Source: Bythopirellula sp. (GTDB lineage Bacteria; Planctomycetota; Planctomycetia; Pirellulales; Lacipirellulaceae). From it: a stretch of 49,070 bases of DNA. The stretch spans positions 1-49,070 of the forward strand of contig JANQQA010000086.1 in the NCBI GenBank assembly GCA_028285205.1, read 5' to 3'. Made by a program: the position numbers and the translations under genes. Positions 16,166-24,803 of this stretch are shown here, one piece after another (position 1 is the first letter of the stretch; every line of letters starts with the position of its first letter). The notes under the pieces are model-generated. The model worked only from the letters and a program-made list of their open reading frames with translations, had not been told where the DNA came from and made no database searches.

Positions 16166-16636
16166 TCACGACGTTGGACTCGGATGATGAGAACTCGGTT
16201 CCGCGACGGCCCGTCGCAGCAGTAAGACTCGAAAGCCACTCGCAGCCAAGGTGCCCCCAATTACACCAAAGCCAACCGTCGTATAGATCAAAGTACTCGG
16301 ATGCCGAAAATCCCCAGCGTCAGGTGTAACCAACCATAAAACGAACCACAAAACACCGACGCCGACAATGCCTGCAATCACCGCTGCCAGCCATAAAGAC
16401 GACCACTCTCGAAGGGATTGAGTGCAAAGGCGGGTGACGATAACCGAAAGGGAACTGAAGACTAGAGGCACAATCAGGAAGCAGTAGAAAATGCATAGGT
16501 CTATCCAGCGTTCAATTTGGTCTGACAGCAACTCAATTGTCGTTAGCATTGCCGCAAAACCCATCGTAATCAGCAACAGTGTTTTGCTGTTGAACTTGTA
16601 CTGCAAATCAGTTGTAGATTCCTTGCGGACATCCAT
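16166..16636 (-). CDS. Multi-helix membrane protein of unknown function
   Basis: The 156-residue product has about four hydrophobic stretches (LLLITMGFAAMLTTIELL, IDLCIFYCFLIVPLVFSSLSV, SLWLAAVIAGIVGVGVLWFVL, STLIYTTVGFGVIGGTLA). The N-terminus (YKFNSKTLLLITMGFAAML) is the common planctomycete small membrane protein start. No family is recognised. It ends about 25 bp from the best repeat copy R7. Confidence 0.6.
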   Translation of the reverse strand: MDVRKESTTDLQYKFNSKTLLLITMGFAAMLTTIELLSDQIERWIDLCIFYCFLIVPLVFSSLSVIVTRLCTQSLREWSSLWLAAVIAGIVGVGVLWFVLWLVTPDAGDFRHPSTLIYTTVGFGVIGGTLAASGFRVLLLRRAVAEPSSHHPSPTS

Positions 16637-16655
16637 TCGAACTAGTCCCAGGCTA

Positions 16656-16931
16656 TTATGGCTGTCTTTGCGACCGACTTAATTGGTCGGTTTTGCAATA
16701 CGGCAAACCGCTCGCAAGCTTCGACATCCACGATGCGGTTTGCTCCCATACGCCAGAACCGCCTTGACTGAACGCTCCTGAAAACACCTTGCCCGCTTCA
16801 TCGATGTCACACTGTCCGTCCAGCAGGTCATGGACTGCATCCACCACCTGCTCGACTACTTCGACCTGACTCGGGTCACGTAGGTATTGTGCCGCACATT
16901 TCTTTTCGTGGTCCCGACCGAACGTAAACAT
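16656..16931 (-). CDS. Small hypothetical protein
   Basis: The 91-residue soluble protein reads HEKKCAAQYLRDPSQVEVVE, VVDAVHDLLDGQCDIDEAG and WEQTASWMSKLASGLP. Its composition is balanced and helical, as in real coding sequence. I do not recognise a family. It lies 19 bp upstream of the 16166-16636 membrane protein gene, in the same direction, so the two may be co-transcribed. Confidence 0.5.
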   Translation of the reverse strand: MFTFGRDHEKKCAAQYLRDPSQVEVVEQVVDAVHDLLDGQCDIDEAGKVFSGAFSQGGSGVWEQTASWMSKLASGLPYCKTDQLSRSQRQP

Positions 16932-17120
16932 TGATATTTTCGCAGAGAATTCGATTCAAATTTCACGCCCGTCGTGGCCATTCTCGAGGAGTATAGCTGT
17001 TCGGCAAAGCTGTGGCCATTTGCCAAGGCCGGAGTCACACTTGGGGCAGAAACGGCACTCTCGAATCTGCATCGGCCAAAATGACCGACGCGGATTCAGC
17101 GAATCGCTTGCACGCGTCGA

Positions 17121-17193
17121 ATTCATCGTCCTGTGTAGTTTTCTCGGAATCCAGTTTCCACAAGCGGAGGGACTCTTCTCGGGTGGAATCAGC
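17121..17193 (-). repeat. Dispersed palindromic repeat (R8) with flank
   Basis: CGGAATCCAGTTTCCACAAG, CGGAGGGACTCTTCTCGGG and GTGGAATCAGCC, preceded by ATTCATCGTCCTGTGTAG, match the R6/R7 unit including the flank. It is the rightmost copy seen. The rest of 16932-17269 holds no gene. Confidence 0.6.
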
Positions 17194-17269
17194 CAGGAAT
17201 CTTGGCGGTAGTTCAGCTCCTTTTCAGGTTGGCTAATTCTCGGAGACTCCTCGATTCACAGTTAGGCCC

Positions 17270-17866
17270 CTACTCTAAGGATGCACGGAGTTTGAAGGTC
17301 GCTTCTACGAGATCGAATCCTGGCTGAACATGCTGTTGTGTCTCGCGATCGAAAAACTCAGTGACAGTAAAGCTGAGATCGTCAGAGGTATGGCAAAAAA
17401 TCCGTACAACACATGGTTCGCCAACATATTTGCCCACGAGTTGCACACCCACCCCGCTGTATTCTCCCCAAGTATCAAAAGAAGTCTTGTCTGATATCTG
17501 AACGAACTCGCTGTAGTATTCAAGCGAGTTCTGAACGTTCTCCTGCGGCGAACCATCCGTCCGACAGATGTCGAATAGTACGTATGAAAATCCGGGCGTA
17601 TCGATACTAAAGTATCGGTCGATGTCGAAGTGCTCGTCACCTTCTGCAATCTTCCAGTTCCCTGGATACTTCAATTGGAAGTGATCTCTTGAAACGGATT
17701 TTGATTCCGTCACGTCGGCAGGTTCTTCATGTGACATCGCAACAGCGAATAGTTCCTTGCCAAAATCAGTGGAGTATATGCCAATCGCGAAACTTCCAAC
17801 TAGGCCAAACGGAATCAGGATCATGATGGTCATGGCAACTGTTAGTTTGCGATTGCTCATCACCAT
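17270..17866 (-). CDS. Membrane-anchored protein of unknown function (PsbP/DUF1795-like fold possible)
   Basis: The 198-residue product has one N-terminal helix (VAMTIMILIPFGLVGSFAIGI), then DHFQLKYPGNWKIAEGDEHF, which resembles the opening of PsbP/DUF1795-like domains (F.i.yPs.W), followed by EYYSEFVQISDKTSFDTWG and VGVQLVGKYVGEPCVVRIF. I infer an extracytoplasmic anchored domain. No function is known. It is preceded by repeat-poor intergenic DNA. Confidence 0.6.
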   Translation of the reverse strand: MVMSNRKLTVAMTIMILIPFGLVGSFAIGIYSTDFGKELFAVAMSHEEPADVTESKSVSRDHFQLKYPGNWKIAEGDEHFDIDRYFSIDTPGFSYVLFDICRTDGSPQENVQNSLEYYSEFVQISDKTSFDTWGEYSGVGVQLVGKYVGEPCVVRIFCHTSDDLSFTVTEFFDRETQQHVQPGFDLVEATFKLRASLE

Positions 17867-18149
17867 GGTTTTTCGATCTGGCAGTAAAGCCGCTTCTAAC
17901 GATGCACGTTATAAAGACAGCAAGCCTCGAAACAGTCGCATCGCTTAGAGCGCGTTTAGCGGAGACTAGCTTTAGCACCCGCTCAGAACACCGTCTATCA
18001 GGCGTTCGGGAGATCACCGATTCGCTTTGCCTCCCGACGTCAGTGCATACACTGATGCTACCCTTTTCACCACCTCATAGTTTGGTCGACATCGCTGATT
18101 AAGCTTCGAGTGCTCAAAGTGCGTAAGCTGCAGACGCGTCATTCAAAAC

Positions 18150-19484
18150 TCACAGGCCCACTTCGGCCGCGTAAAGCAGTGACTCTCCACCTTGTCGGTC
18201 GGAAGTCTGGGCAAAGGCGAAACCGCTCGCACTCCCGATGCTTTGTTTGTAAGTAAAGGTGCCATCCGCCATCACTACGGCGCGCCCACTGAACAGTCCG
18301 GATAACTCAACGATAAGTCCTTCGACAACGTCGTCCCCGTCTTGAACGGATCCATAGACGGCCCAGATATCGTCCTTAATAAATGCAGGAGTCAGGTCAA
18401 CAATTATGGGAATACTATTGACATAATCTACGTCCACCGGCAACTCAGCACGTACGGCAAGCCCGCTGGAGTCGGTTGCTTGGACAACAATCCTATTTCT
18501 GCCCCAACCAGTATCCGCTGGATCGAGCACGAGTTCCCCCGCACCAACATCAACAGTAACCGAATCGAACAGACTGTTATTGGATTGACTGACAATAGTG
18601 TACGACAGCTCGGTATCTGAGTCTTCTAGGTCGTCAAATACGTCATGCAAGGAGATTCGCGTTTCGCTGGTGCGGTCGGTGATCGTGGCAAGTTGGAAGC
18701 CGGTTGTTGTTGGCGCATCAAAGCTCACGCCTAGGGGCTCTCCCATAGGAAGAGTGGCAGACTCATTGTCAATTACCGCTTGGACATCCGAGCTGTCGAT
18801 GAGACTGCTGCCGTCATTATCGACCATTGGATCGTATCCCGCATCGTTTATGCTCAATCCTACGGAAGAGATCGTGACGAAGTAGTCGAATTGATCGACC
18901 AACCCGGTCGCATGGTGGTCGCCGCTGATCGTATTGAAGCGAAATTCAAAATCGCCGCCGGCACTTCCACCGCCGGAGGGATAGATACTCAATTCATCGA
19001 GCCATTCACCGTCTAGGACATTACCCTCCAGGTCAGCCACGGGGTGAACTCCATCGCCATCGAGATCGAGATGAACCCGTTCTTCTTCAGCGAGTGCGGT
19101 CGCCAATATCCATGTTGCTCTACTGAACTCCGGGTCATAGAAGAAATCGTCGATTGAGTACCATTCGTTGACGACACCGCTAATGGACAGATCATGGGCC
19201 TGAACATCGACATCCTCTGAGAATGCGATGCTAATGCGATTGATACCGCTCCACGGAATTGGGTTTGATTGCAACGGCGAGCCGACAGGAATGGAGTATC
19301 CATCCGAACCGAGGCCGCTGCTATCCAGGTAGCTAAAGAACTCCCCATCCCAAGAGGTACTTGATACGCTGACATCAGTAACGGTGGGAGGCGAGATACT
19401 GAGTAAGCACCTGCTTTCCAGTTTCTCAATCGAACGCACGTGCTTAGCGTTTTGTCCATGATTGGAATAAGATCGCCGAAACAT
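18150..19484 (-). CDS. LEPR-XLL exported protein with cadherin-like segments
   Basis: The 444-residue product opens with IEKLESRCLLSI, the LEPR-XLL export motif of planctomycetes. Beta-rich segments follow: ISIAFSEDVDVQAHDLSISG (Big/dockerin-companion type), a dockerin-like stretch with DQFDYFVTISSVGLSIND and DNDGSSLIDSSDVQAVIDNE, then cadherin-like LSYTIVSQSNNSLFDSV and NRIVVQATDSSGLA. I infer a secreted or surface structural/adhesive protein. The ATG has an ideal SD, GGAGGTG, 7 bases upstream, which a leader hairpin can pair (see next entry). Confidence 0.7.
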   Translation of the reverse strand: MFRRSYSNHGQNAKHVRSIEKLESRCLLSISPPTVTDVSVSSTSWDGEFFSYLDSSGLGSDGYSIPVGSPLQSNPIPWSGINRISIAFSEDVDVQAHDLSISGVVNEWYSIDDFFYDPEFSRATWILATALAEEERVHLDLDGDGVHPVADLEGNVLDGEWLDELSIYPSGGGSAGGDFEFRFNTISGDHHATGLVDQFDYFVTISSVGLSINDAGYDPMVDNDGSSLIDSSDVQAVIDNESATLPMGEPLGVSFDAPTTTGFQLATITDRTSETRISLHDVFDDLEDSDTELSYTIVSQSNNSLFDSVTVDVGAGELVLDPADTGWGRNRIVVQATDSSGLAVRAELPVDVDYVNSIPIIVDLTPAFIKDDIWAVYGSVQDGDDVVEGLIVELSGLFSGRAVVMADGTFTYKQSIGSASGFAFAQTSDRQGGESLLYAAEVGL

Positions 19485-19486
19485 AT

Positions 19487-19561
19487 GGTGTCACCTCCAC
19501 GCGAAAGAAAAGTGCGGAATGCGCGCTACGTGCGTGTGGCGCACAGGGGAGGTGAGACACC
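19487..19561 (-). promoter_or_regulatory. Leader hairpin sequestering the Shine-Dalgarno of the LEPR-XLL gene
   Basis: On the minus strand GGTGTCTCACCTCC (19548-19561) pairs with GGAGGTGACACC (19487-19498) apart from two bulged bases, enclosing nested smaller stems (GTGCG/CGCAC). The right arm contains GGAGGTG, the SD of the gene starting at 19484. It could act as a thermosensor, a protein-binding operator or simply a stable leader; none is shown. Confidence 0.5.
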
Positions 19562-19953
19562 ACGCTCCTTTAGGATGGTCGAATTTAGGAACGCCAACCG
19601 GACAAATAAAGATTGAAAGAACGCGATTTTCTTACGCGATTCAGATGGTGAAGAGCTTGAACTTCCGTCACCTTGCCGCGCTGGAGTAGATCTGCGCGAT
19701 GAATAGACTCTGATTCTCGATCGCCAATATCTGGCGGCGAGCTGATACGCTGGCTCACGTCTTGAAATAGTTGACGCATTGCAGCTGACTATGCAAGCTC
19801 AGATGGTGACCGCGACCGTTTCGCTCCGACTGCGCCGTCAGCCAAAGTTGCTCGCAACGCACTAAGGATGTGCCTTCGATGCATTTGCTGCGGGCCCTCT
19901 GGAGCATGTGGCTGTCGAGAGAATTATCCGTTCGGATCTCGACAGTCGTCGAA
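19562..19953. other. Intergenic stretch without a gene
   Basis: Only short overlapping frames are present and no ribosome binding site supports any of them. It probably carries the promoter of the LEPR-XLL gene. Confidence 0.5.
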
Positions 19954-22104
19954 CTAATGCTCGCCTTCCAAGGGGTCCAAGAACCGCGGAAGTGGTTCAG
20001 AAATCGGCGCAGCTTCCATGAGTACACTTGCTTGGTTGGCTTTACGCTCATCCATCAAGCCGAGTTTCGCCAGCGCAGCATAGTAGTCGTGAATCGCGTG
20101 ACATACACTTGCTCGTTCCGCCGCATTGTGTTGCAGCCATTCCACGTGCTCCTCCGCCGCGGCTAGAATGTCGGGTTCAAAACGGCGATGGTGTTTGCGA
20201 TAGAATGTAAATGCGGTCATCCTGATCTGTGTCGAATCTGGGTTGAGCTCAAGCGCCTCAAGTAGCAGAGGTTCGGTCAATGCAATACGCTCAGCAGTCG
20301 TTGCCGGCTGAGAAGTTAGGAAGTACTCCAGAATCAGGTTATTCAAGACCGCTAGATTCCTGAAGCCGTTCCTCATCGCCGCTTCGTACTTGGTGGCTGC
20401 GAGATCAGGCATGTCAAGCAAATGAAAGTTGTAGCCTTGATAAGCTGAGATCGCCGCGTCTGATGATGTGCGGCTAAGTTCCAACAAGTCCACTTGGGCG
20501 GTTTGGTAGTCATGCGCTTCGTTGTAGCATCGAGCACGGAGCAGTCTTGCCTCCGCGTAACTGGGATCAATAAGCAGCGCTTCACTAAGCAGTGCAATGC
20601 TGTTTCGCAGGTCGCCTTCCTCCCTTGCTGCGTACGCGCGCGCGTACAGGCGTTGTTCTGGTGGAGGCATCGAGGCGTAGGCATGGGCCAACCAAGCGGT
20701 CAGGCTGCACAACAAAATCAGTAGCGCCGCTGCCATCCGTGGACGCTGGCGGATAACTCGCCGCCCTCGTACTAGCGGTCTGTGATACTGCTGAAGCTGG
20801 TCGACCACTTGCTGCATCGATTGGGGACGCTCATGCGGTTTCGCCGCCAGGCAGGAATGGACGAGCTTCGCTAACTCGGGATCAATGCTGGATGAGCTTT
20901 GATCAATTCTGCGGTAACCTTGCTCCTGAAGTTCCAACATCCCACTTGCGAGCGATTCGACGGTACCGTGCGTTGCATCCGGCACGTAGGGCGGTTTACC
21001 GGTGAGTAACTCGTAGAGCACGGCGCCAAAAGAGTAGATATCGGCAGTGAAGTTTTGCTCCGTTATCAGCGGTTGCCCGTTACCAGCAAGTACGGCTCTC
21101 AGCTGTTCAGGAGCCATATAGGCAGGTGTCCCACCAAAGCGACCTTCCCGCGAGTGACTGCTTCGACTGAGATTGAAATCGAGCAAATAAGGGCGACCCT
21201 GTGGTGAGAGCAGGACGTTCGACGGCTTGACGTCGCCGTGAATAATGTTGTTGTCATGTACAAAAGCAAGGGCCGACGCCAGTTCCGCTGCCAAACGCAC
21301 AATGCGGCCTGTGTAGCAACCGTGATCATTCAATGAATTGCTAGCCGGTTCGTGGTCGAGTGCCAAGTAGTCAGGCTCGCTCATCCAGAGTTGTGCTGCT
21401 TTTTCGACGTCCGACCCTTGCGGGACCGCTCCGTCCCTAAAGGCGAGCGCAATCAGATCCACGAGCGTTGAGCGGCCAAGGTACGGCATGCATAGGAAAC
21501 TGACGCCTAGATGGGCATCGTAGTCGGCCCAATGGATGGGCGTGATATTCGGGTGACGCAGCATTCCTAGGTGCAGCGGCTCATTGGCATCCGGGCCGGC
21601 GACAACCTTGAGAACAACGCGTTTGTTGCCGAGGTTATGCTGTTCACACAGATAAACCCTTCCCGATGCTCCGCGGCCCAACTCTTCAAGCACAGAAAAA
21701 TGTAAGAACTGGTCACCGGCCGACGGCCACTGTACCTCTTTCAGTGCAGCTAAGGCTTCAGGATTGGCGTCGAAGAACGCCTGCACCTCGAGGCGATGCA
21801 GGATGGACTGTGCGAGGGGGTCGCCAAGCCAAGTATACTTGCGACAGTAGCTGTCGAGATCTAGTGACTGGAACGCCTGCCGACTGTCTTTTTGATACTC
21901 TTCTTGAGCAAGACTAAGGATGAGTGTTTTGTGACGGTTAAGAGCATCCGCATCAATCTCAGTCGCCGGGATTACGCCGCGATGGCGAGCCTTCCAGTAC
22001 TCACGAATCTTGGCAGCCTCACTGGCTTGGTGATCATTCGTCTCAATGGGTTCGGTGGAACCCAAACTTGCAATGATCTTGGCGGTCGAGGCGGAATCGT
22101 TCAT
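19954..22104 (-). CDS. Membrane Ser/Thr protein kinase with TPR sensor domain
   Basis: The 716-residue protein has a kinase domain (about 133-445): Gly-rich loop GRGASGRV (143-150), VVLK (Lys166), catalytic loop HGDVKPSN (289-296) where HRD is HGD, DFN (309-311) instead of DFG, APE (331-333). A transmembrane helix follows (about 457-477), then tetratricopeptide-like repeats (AREEGDLRNSIALLSEALLI, YAEARLLRARCYNEAHDYQ). The HGD and DFN variants occur in planctomycete kinases. The start overlaps the sigma factor gene by 4 bp, forming a sigma/kinase operon, a standard planctomycete pairing in which the kinase probably controls or answers the sigma factor. Activity of the altered loop is uncertain. 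Confidence 0.85.
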   Translation of the reverse strand: MNDSASTAKIIASLGSTEPIETNDHQASEAAKIREYWKARHRGVIPATEIDADALNRHKTLILSLAQEEYQKDSRQAFQSLDLDSYCRKYTWLGDPLAQSILHRLEVQAFFDANPEALAALKEVQWPSAGDQFLHFSVLEELGRGASGRVYLCEQHNLGNKRVVLKVVAGPDANEPLHLGMLRHPNITPIHWADYDAHLGVSFLCMPYLGRSTLVDLIALAFRDGAVPQGSDVEKAAQLWMSEPDYLALDHEPASNSLNDHGCYTGRIVRLAAELASALAFVHDNNIIHGDVKPSNVLLSPQGRPYLLDFNLSRSSHSREGRFGGTPAYMAPEQLRAVLAGNGQPLITEQNFTADIYSFGAVLYELLTGKPPYVPDATHGTVESLASGMLELQEQGYRRIDQSSSSIDPELAKLVHSCLAAKPHERPQSMQQVVDQLQQYHRPLVRGRRVIRQRPRMAAALLILLCSLTAWLAHAYASMPPPEQRLYARAYAAREEGDLRNSIALLSEALLIDPSYAEARLLRARCYNEAHDYQTAQVDLLELSRTSSDAAISAYQGYNFHLLDMPDLAATKYEAAMRNGFRNLAVLNNLILEYFLTSQPATTAERIALTEPLLLEALELNPDSTQIRMTAFTFYRKHHRRFEPDILAAAEEHVEWLQHNAAERASVCHAIHDYYAALAKLGLMDERKANQASVLMEAAPISEPLPRFLDPLEGEH

Positions 22105-22706
22105 TTACAAAAGAACTGTTTGATGATTCGATCAACGGTCCTGCGAGCTGTCCTCTCGCTGATACAGAGAGTTTCCGCAATCGACTCATACGTTTCTCCC
22201 CGCGCTCGCATCGTGACGATCGCCTGATCACGCTCATTGCTAGATTCAACGACTTGCCGCCAGCAGTCCTCTACCAGCAAGGCCTGGCTAGGAAAAGGGT
22301 CGTTCGTGTACAGCGATCCCTTCGGTGGCCGATCCGATCGACTCGCATCATTGTCGGCGAGTGCGGTCTCGGCGACACCACGTTCGGCGTAAACGTTTCT
22401 CTTCCGCGACGAGTAGTGACGGTGCTTGTCGACGACCTTGTACTTGGCGACGGCTGCGACATAGCCTAGGAAATCGTCGGGACCGGCAAAGCGAGGGAGT
22501 CCTTCGGGCATCAGTAGCAGCGAGGCCCAGATAGATTGCAATAGGTCTTGAGAGTCGACTTTGGAGCGAATCACGCGCGGAAGCGATGCCCGCACGACAT
22601 TCAGGATGTGAGGGCTGTACACTTTCGTCAGCTGCCAGGCCGCTTCTTCTGAGCCGCCCATCATTGCTTCGACCAGCTCCGCAAATGTCTGGCGATCATC
22701 ACTCAC
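22101..22706 (-). CDS. ECF sigma factor paired with the Ser/Thr kinase
   Basis: The 201-residue product has sigma region 2 (IRSKVDSQDLLQSIWASLLL, FLGYVAAVAKYKVVDKHRHY) and region 4 (RDQAIVTMRARGETYESIAE, ISERTARRTVDRIIKQF). The spacing and wording fit planctomycete ECF factors that sit next to kinases, lacking a visible anti-sigma factor. Its end overlaps the kinase start by 4 bp (ATGA), so the two are co-translated. Upstream, a hairpin lies at 22826-22843. Confidence 0.85.
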   Translation of the reverse strand: MSDDRQTFAELVEAMMGGSEEAAWQLTKVYSPHILNVVRASLPRVIRSKVDSQDLLQSIWASLLLMPEGLPRFAGPDDFLGYVAAVAKYKVVDKHRHYSSRKRNVYAERGVAETALADNDASRSDRPPKGSLYTNDPFPSQALLVEDCWRQVVESSNERDQAIVTMRARGETYESIAETLCISERTARRTVDRIIKQFFCK

Positions 22707-22825
22707 CGCAGTTCACCATCTCCCCCAAAATTAATCTCATGATCTTTCGGTTTTGTTTGTCCGGTTGGTGGTCCTGGTTTCGACTACTTTCGGGAGACAA
22801 TCCTCGTCTCGACCATTGTAGACAC

Positions 22826-22843
22826 TGGCAACTCTCGTTGCCA
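22826..22843. other. Small perfect hairpin between divergent regulators
   Basis: TGGCAAC, a TCTC loop and GTTGCCA form a 7 bp perfect stem in the space between the sigma gene (minus) and the LuxR-type gene (plus). It may be an operator or a leader element. Confidence 0.35.
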
Positions 22844-22936
22844 CGTGCGTAAGTCCTTAAAAAGCACAGGTTTATGAGCATCGACGAAGAGATAATCGCA
22901 TGAATTGCGATGAACCTGCCTAGGCTCGCACAATAG

Positions 22937-23605
22937 ATGACTCGACACACGTCTCCACCGATTGATCGCTCAGCTTCAGCCGCCATCCTCATGCATGAGC
23001 TGCTTGACGCTGATCTGTTCGAGGAGTCGCTCGCTGCCCGCAGGGTGATAGAAGTTGTACTGTGTACTCATCGGTTGGATCTTTTTGAGGAACACTGTGA
23101 GCGGTCGCCGGTCGCAGTCGCATTGGTCGACATAAGCCCCCCAGATCACGCGGTCTGCGAACTCAGCCGTCGCCTTAAGAGCTCAGGATCTGTGAGAACG
23201 TTCGTGTTCTTGGATCGAAATTATCGAGGATTCCGTGATAAGTTTGCCAGAGACCTAGGAGCAGTCTACTGCTGTCGGAATCACTCGCTAGCGGCGCTCA
23301 CGAACGCAGTTATTCAGCTCTCGATGAGCGGGAAATTGCTGGAGCACACTGCCGAATCCATTCGCGCCGCTCACATGCTACACCGTTTCGACGACCGAAC
23401 GGGGCAGCTTACCAAGCGAGAGGTTCAAGTTTGGTCTCTAATTGCGCAAGGCCATTCAGTGTCCAGCTGTGCAGAACTTCTAAATCTTGCGGAAAGCACC
23501 ATAGACAACCACAAGTCGAGGTTGATGAAAAAACTCGATATACACAAAGCCACACAGCTGGCACGTTTGGCATATAAGTGCGGACTTGTGGATCCCTATT
23601 TGTAA
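22937..23605 (+). CDS. LuxR-type regulator with degenerate receiver domain
   Basis: The C-terminal third is a clear LuxR helix-turn-helix: LTKREVQVWSLIAQGHSVSS, LLNLAESTIDNHKSRLMKKL. The N-terminal ~140 residues have receiver-like spacing (VALVDISPPDHAVCELSRRL; VRTFVFLDRNYRGFRDKF), with Asp in VDIS at the phospho-acceptor place but without the usual acidic pair near the start or the conserved late Lys. I infer an atypical, perhaps phosphorylation-independent response regulator. It is divergent from the sigma/kinase operon. Confidence 0.7.
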   Translation: MTRHTSPPIDRSASAAILMHELLDADLFEESLAARRVIEVVLCTHRLDLFEEHCERSPVAVALVDISPPDHAVCELSRRLKSSGSVRTFVFLDRNYRGFRDKFARDLGAVYCCRNHSLAALTNAVIQLSMSGKLLEHTAESIRAAHMLHRFDDRTGQLTKREVQVWSLIAQGHSVSSCAELLNLAESTIDNHKSRLMKKLDIHKATQLARLAYKCGLVDPYL

Positions 23606-23698
23606 CCAGACTTTTGGGTCGCGCTACGACAAAGACACCTCAGCGTCTCGGAATCGCTGGTGTTGCCAAGTGCGAAGTTCCCACCGTCACGAGCCATA

Positions 23699-24763
23699 TC
23701 AGTTCCCCGTGTTACCGTCAGCTCTGTGACCTAGACGACCATGGACTTCGGCTCGTATTTCGTATGCGACCGACCGTACTGAAGCGTCGCAAAACGCCAT
23801 CTCGAACGTAGATGGATGTGCGCTACCGAATCGTGCGAAAGGGAAAACAGCTGTGGAGCCTTCGTCGCCATCGCGTAGTGGCCTAAAGTAGCGTATCTCG
23901 TTGCCGAAAATTGTCTCTGCGGTGAAACGATGAGTGTTGAGTGAGTAGCCCGCGAAAGGAGAATTATCATCTCCCGGCGACATCCCAGTTTCGTAAAAGT
24001 CGACTCTCAAGTGTTTCTCACCAACTAAGTAGGTATGACTCGTGCCGTCTTCGATATTCCTCATCGAGACCGCTTGCCGGAGATGGGAAATTCCTGTGAT
24101 GTCGGTGACGTTCAGAGTAGCTGAGCCGTTAACCTCCCACCATTGAGCCGTTGCACCCTCTTGCAGTGAAGGCGGGCCTGTGAAGCTGAAAACTTTAGAT
24201 GCCCCGCCGTTAATCGCATAGTCTGTCCTGCCCGTCGACCGAACTAGTCCGTACGGTTTGGGTTCTACGGCGTAGCCCTTAGAAACTGTCCACAATGATA
24301 GTGGCCGCCGAGTCGGGCAATTCAGCACAGGAAGAGCCGTTTGCAGTCTCTCGGAGTAAGCGGCATTCATTTCTGGTGACGCCAAATCACTTCCACCCAG
24401 CTCGTGCAGAGCCCACTGCTCAAGCTGGGGCAAGGTATTGTAGATCCAGCCTCCGGGCTGATTTTTTTCGCACCCCTGGGCTGGAATGCCAACCCAGCCC
24501 CGGCCCCAACCACCATACGGAAAGTGAGTCTTGGCATCGTGGTGTGCTACGATTGCAAGCGCAAGCTGTCTGATATTGTTTCTGCAAGTAGCCTTACGGG
24601 CAGCTTCGCGTGCAGCCTGAACTGCGGGGAGCAGCAGTCCAATTAAGACGCCAATAACCGCAATCACGGTCAATAATTCCACAATCGTGAATCCCGGTCG
24701 TCGGATCTGACGACTTCGTGGTTCGCTCGAACTTATCCATCTGGTCAACCTGGCCAGGCACAT
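23699..24763 (-). CDS. DUF1559 prepilin-like protein
   Basis: The 354-residue product has the type IV pilin-like N-terminus RRPGFTIVELLTVIAVIGVL (prepilin cleavage after Gly, Glu at +5), then [20 protein letters not shown], the signature of the DUF1559 family, and the C-terminal FGSAHPSTFEMAFCDASVRS (H...G.....DGSV type). DUF1559 proteins are hugely expanded in planctomycetes and are thought to be pseudopilin-like surface proteins. It follows the dockerin/PEP-CTERM gene by 40 bp and is probably co-transcribed with it. Confidence 0.85.
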   Translation of the reverse strand: MCLARLTRWISSSEPRSRQIRRPGFTIVELLTVIAVIGVLIGLLLPAVQAAREAARKATCRNNIRQLALAIVAHHDAKTHFPYGGWGRGWVGIPAQGCEKNQPGGWIYNTLPQLEQWALHELGGSDLASPEMNAAYSERLQTALPVLNCPTRRPLSLWTVSKGYAVEPKPYGLVRSTGRTDYAINGGASKVFSFTGPPSLQEGATAQWWEVNGSATLNVTDITGISHLRQAVSMRNIEDGTSHTYLVGEKHLRVDFYETGMSPGDDNSPFAGYSLNTHRFTAETIFGNEIRYFRPLRDGDEGSTAVFPFARFGSAHPSTFEMAFCDASVRSVAYEIRAEVHGRLGHRADGNTGN

Positions 24764-24803
24764 ATCGACTCTACCCGCAGAATGTCATTCGACAAATCGG
24801 GCG

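Noticed and set aside
15801..16260. Similar predicted peptides with the segment WIPK on both strands
   Set aside because: They are translations of the dispersed repeat R6/R7 in opposite orientation, not genes.
10429..17270. Integron-like cassette array: single genes alternating with imperfect palindromes
   Set aside because: No attC core pairs (RYYYAAC/GTTRRRY) at consistent positions, no integrase of the IntI type, mixed gene directions, and the repeats share a flank that is not part of attC. A REP/MITE-like family explains them better.
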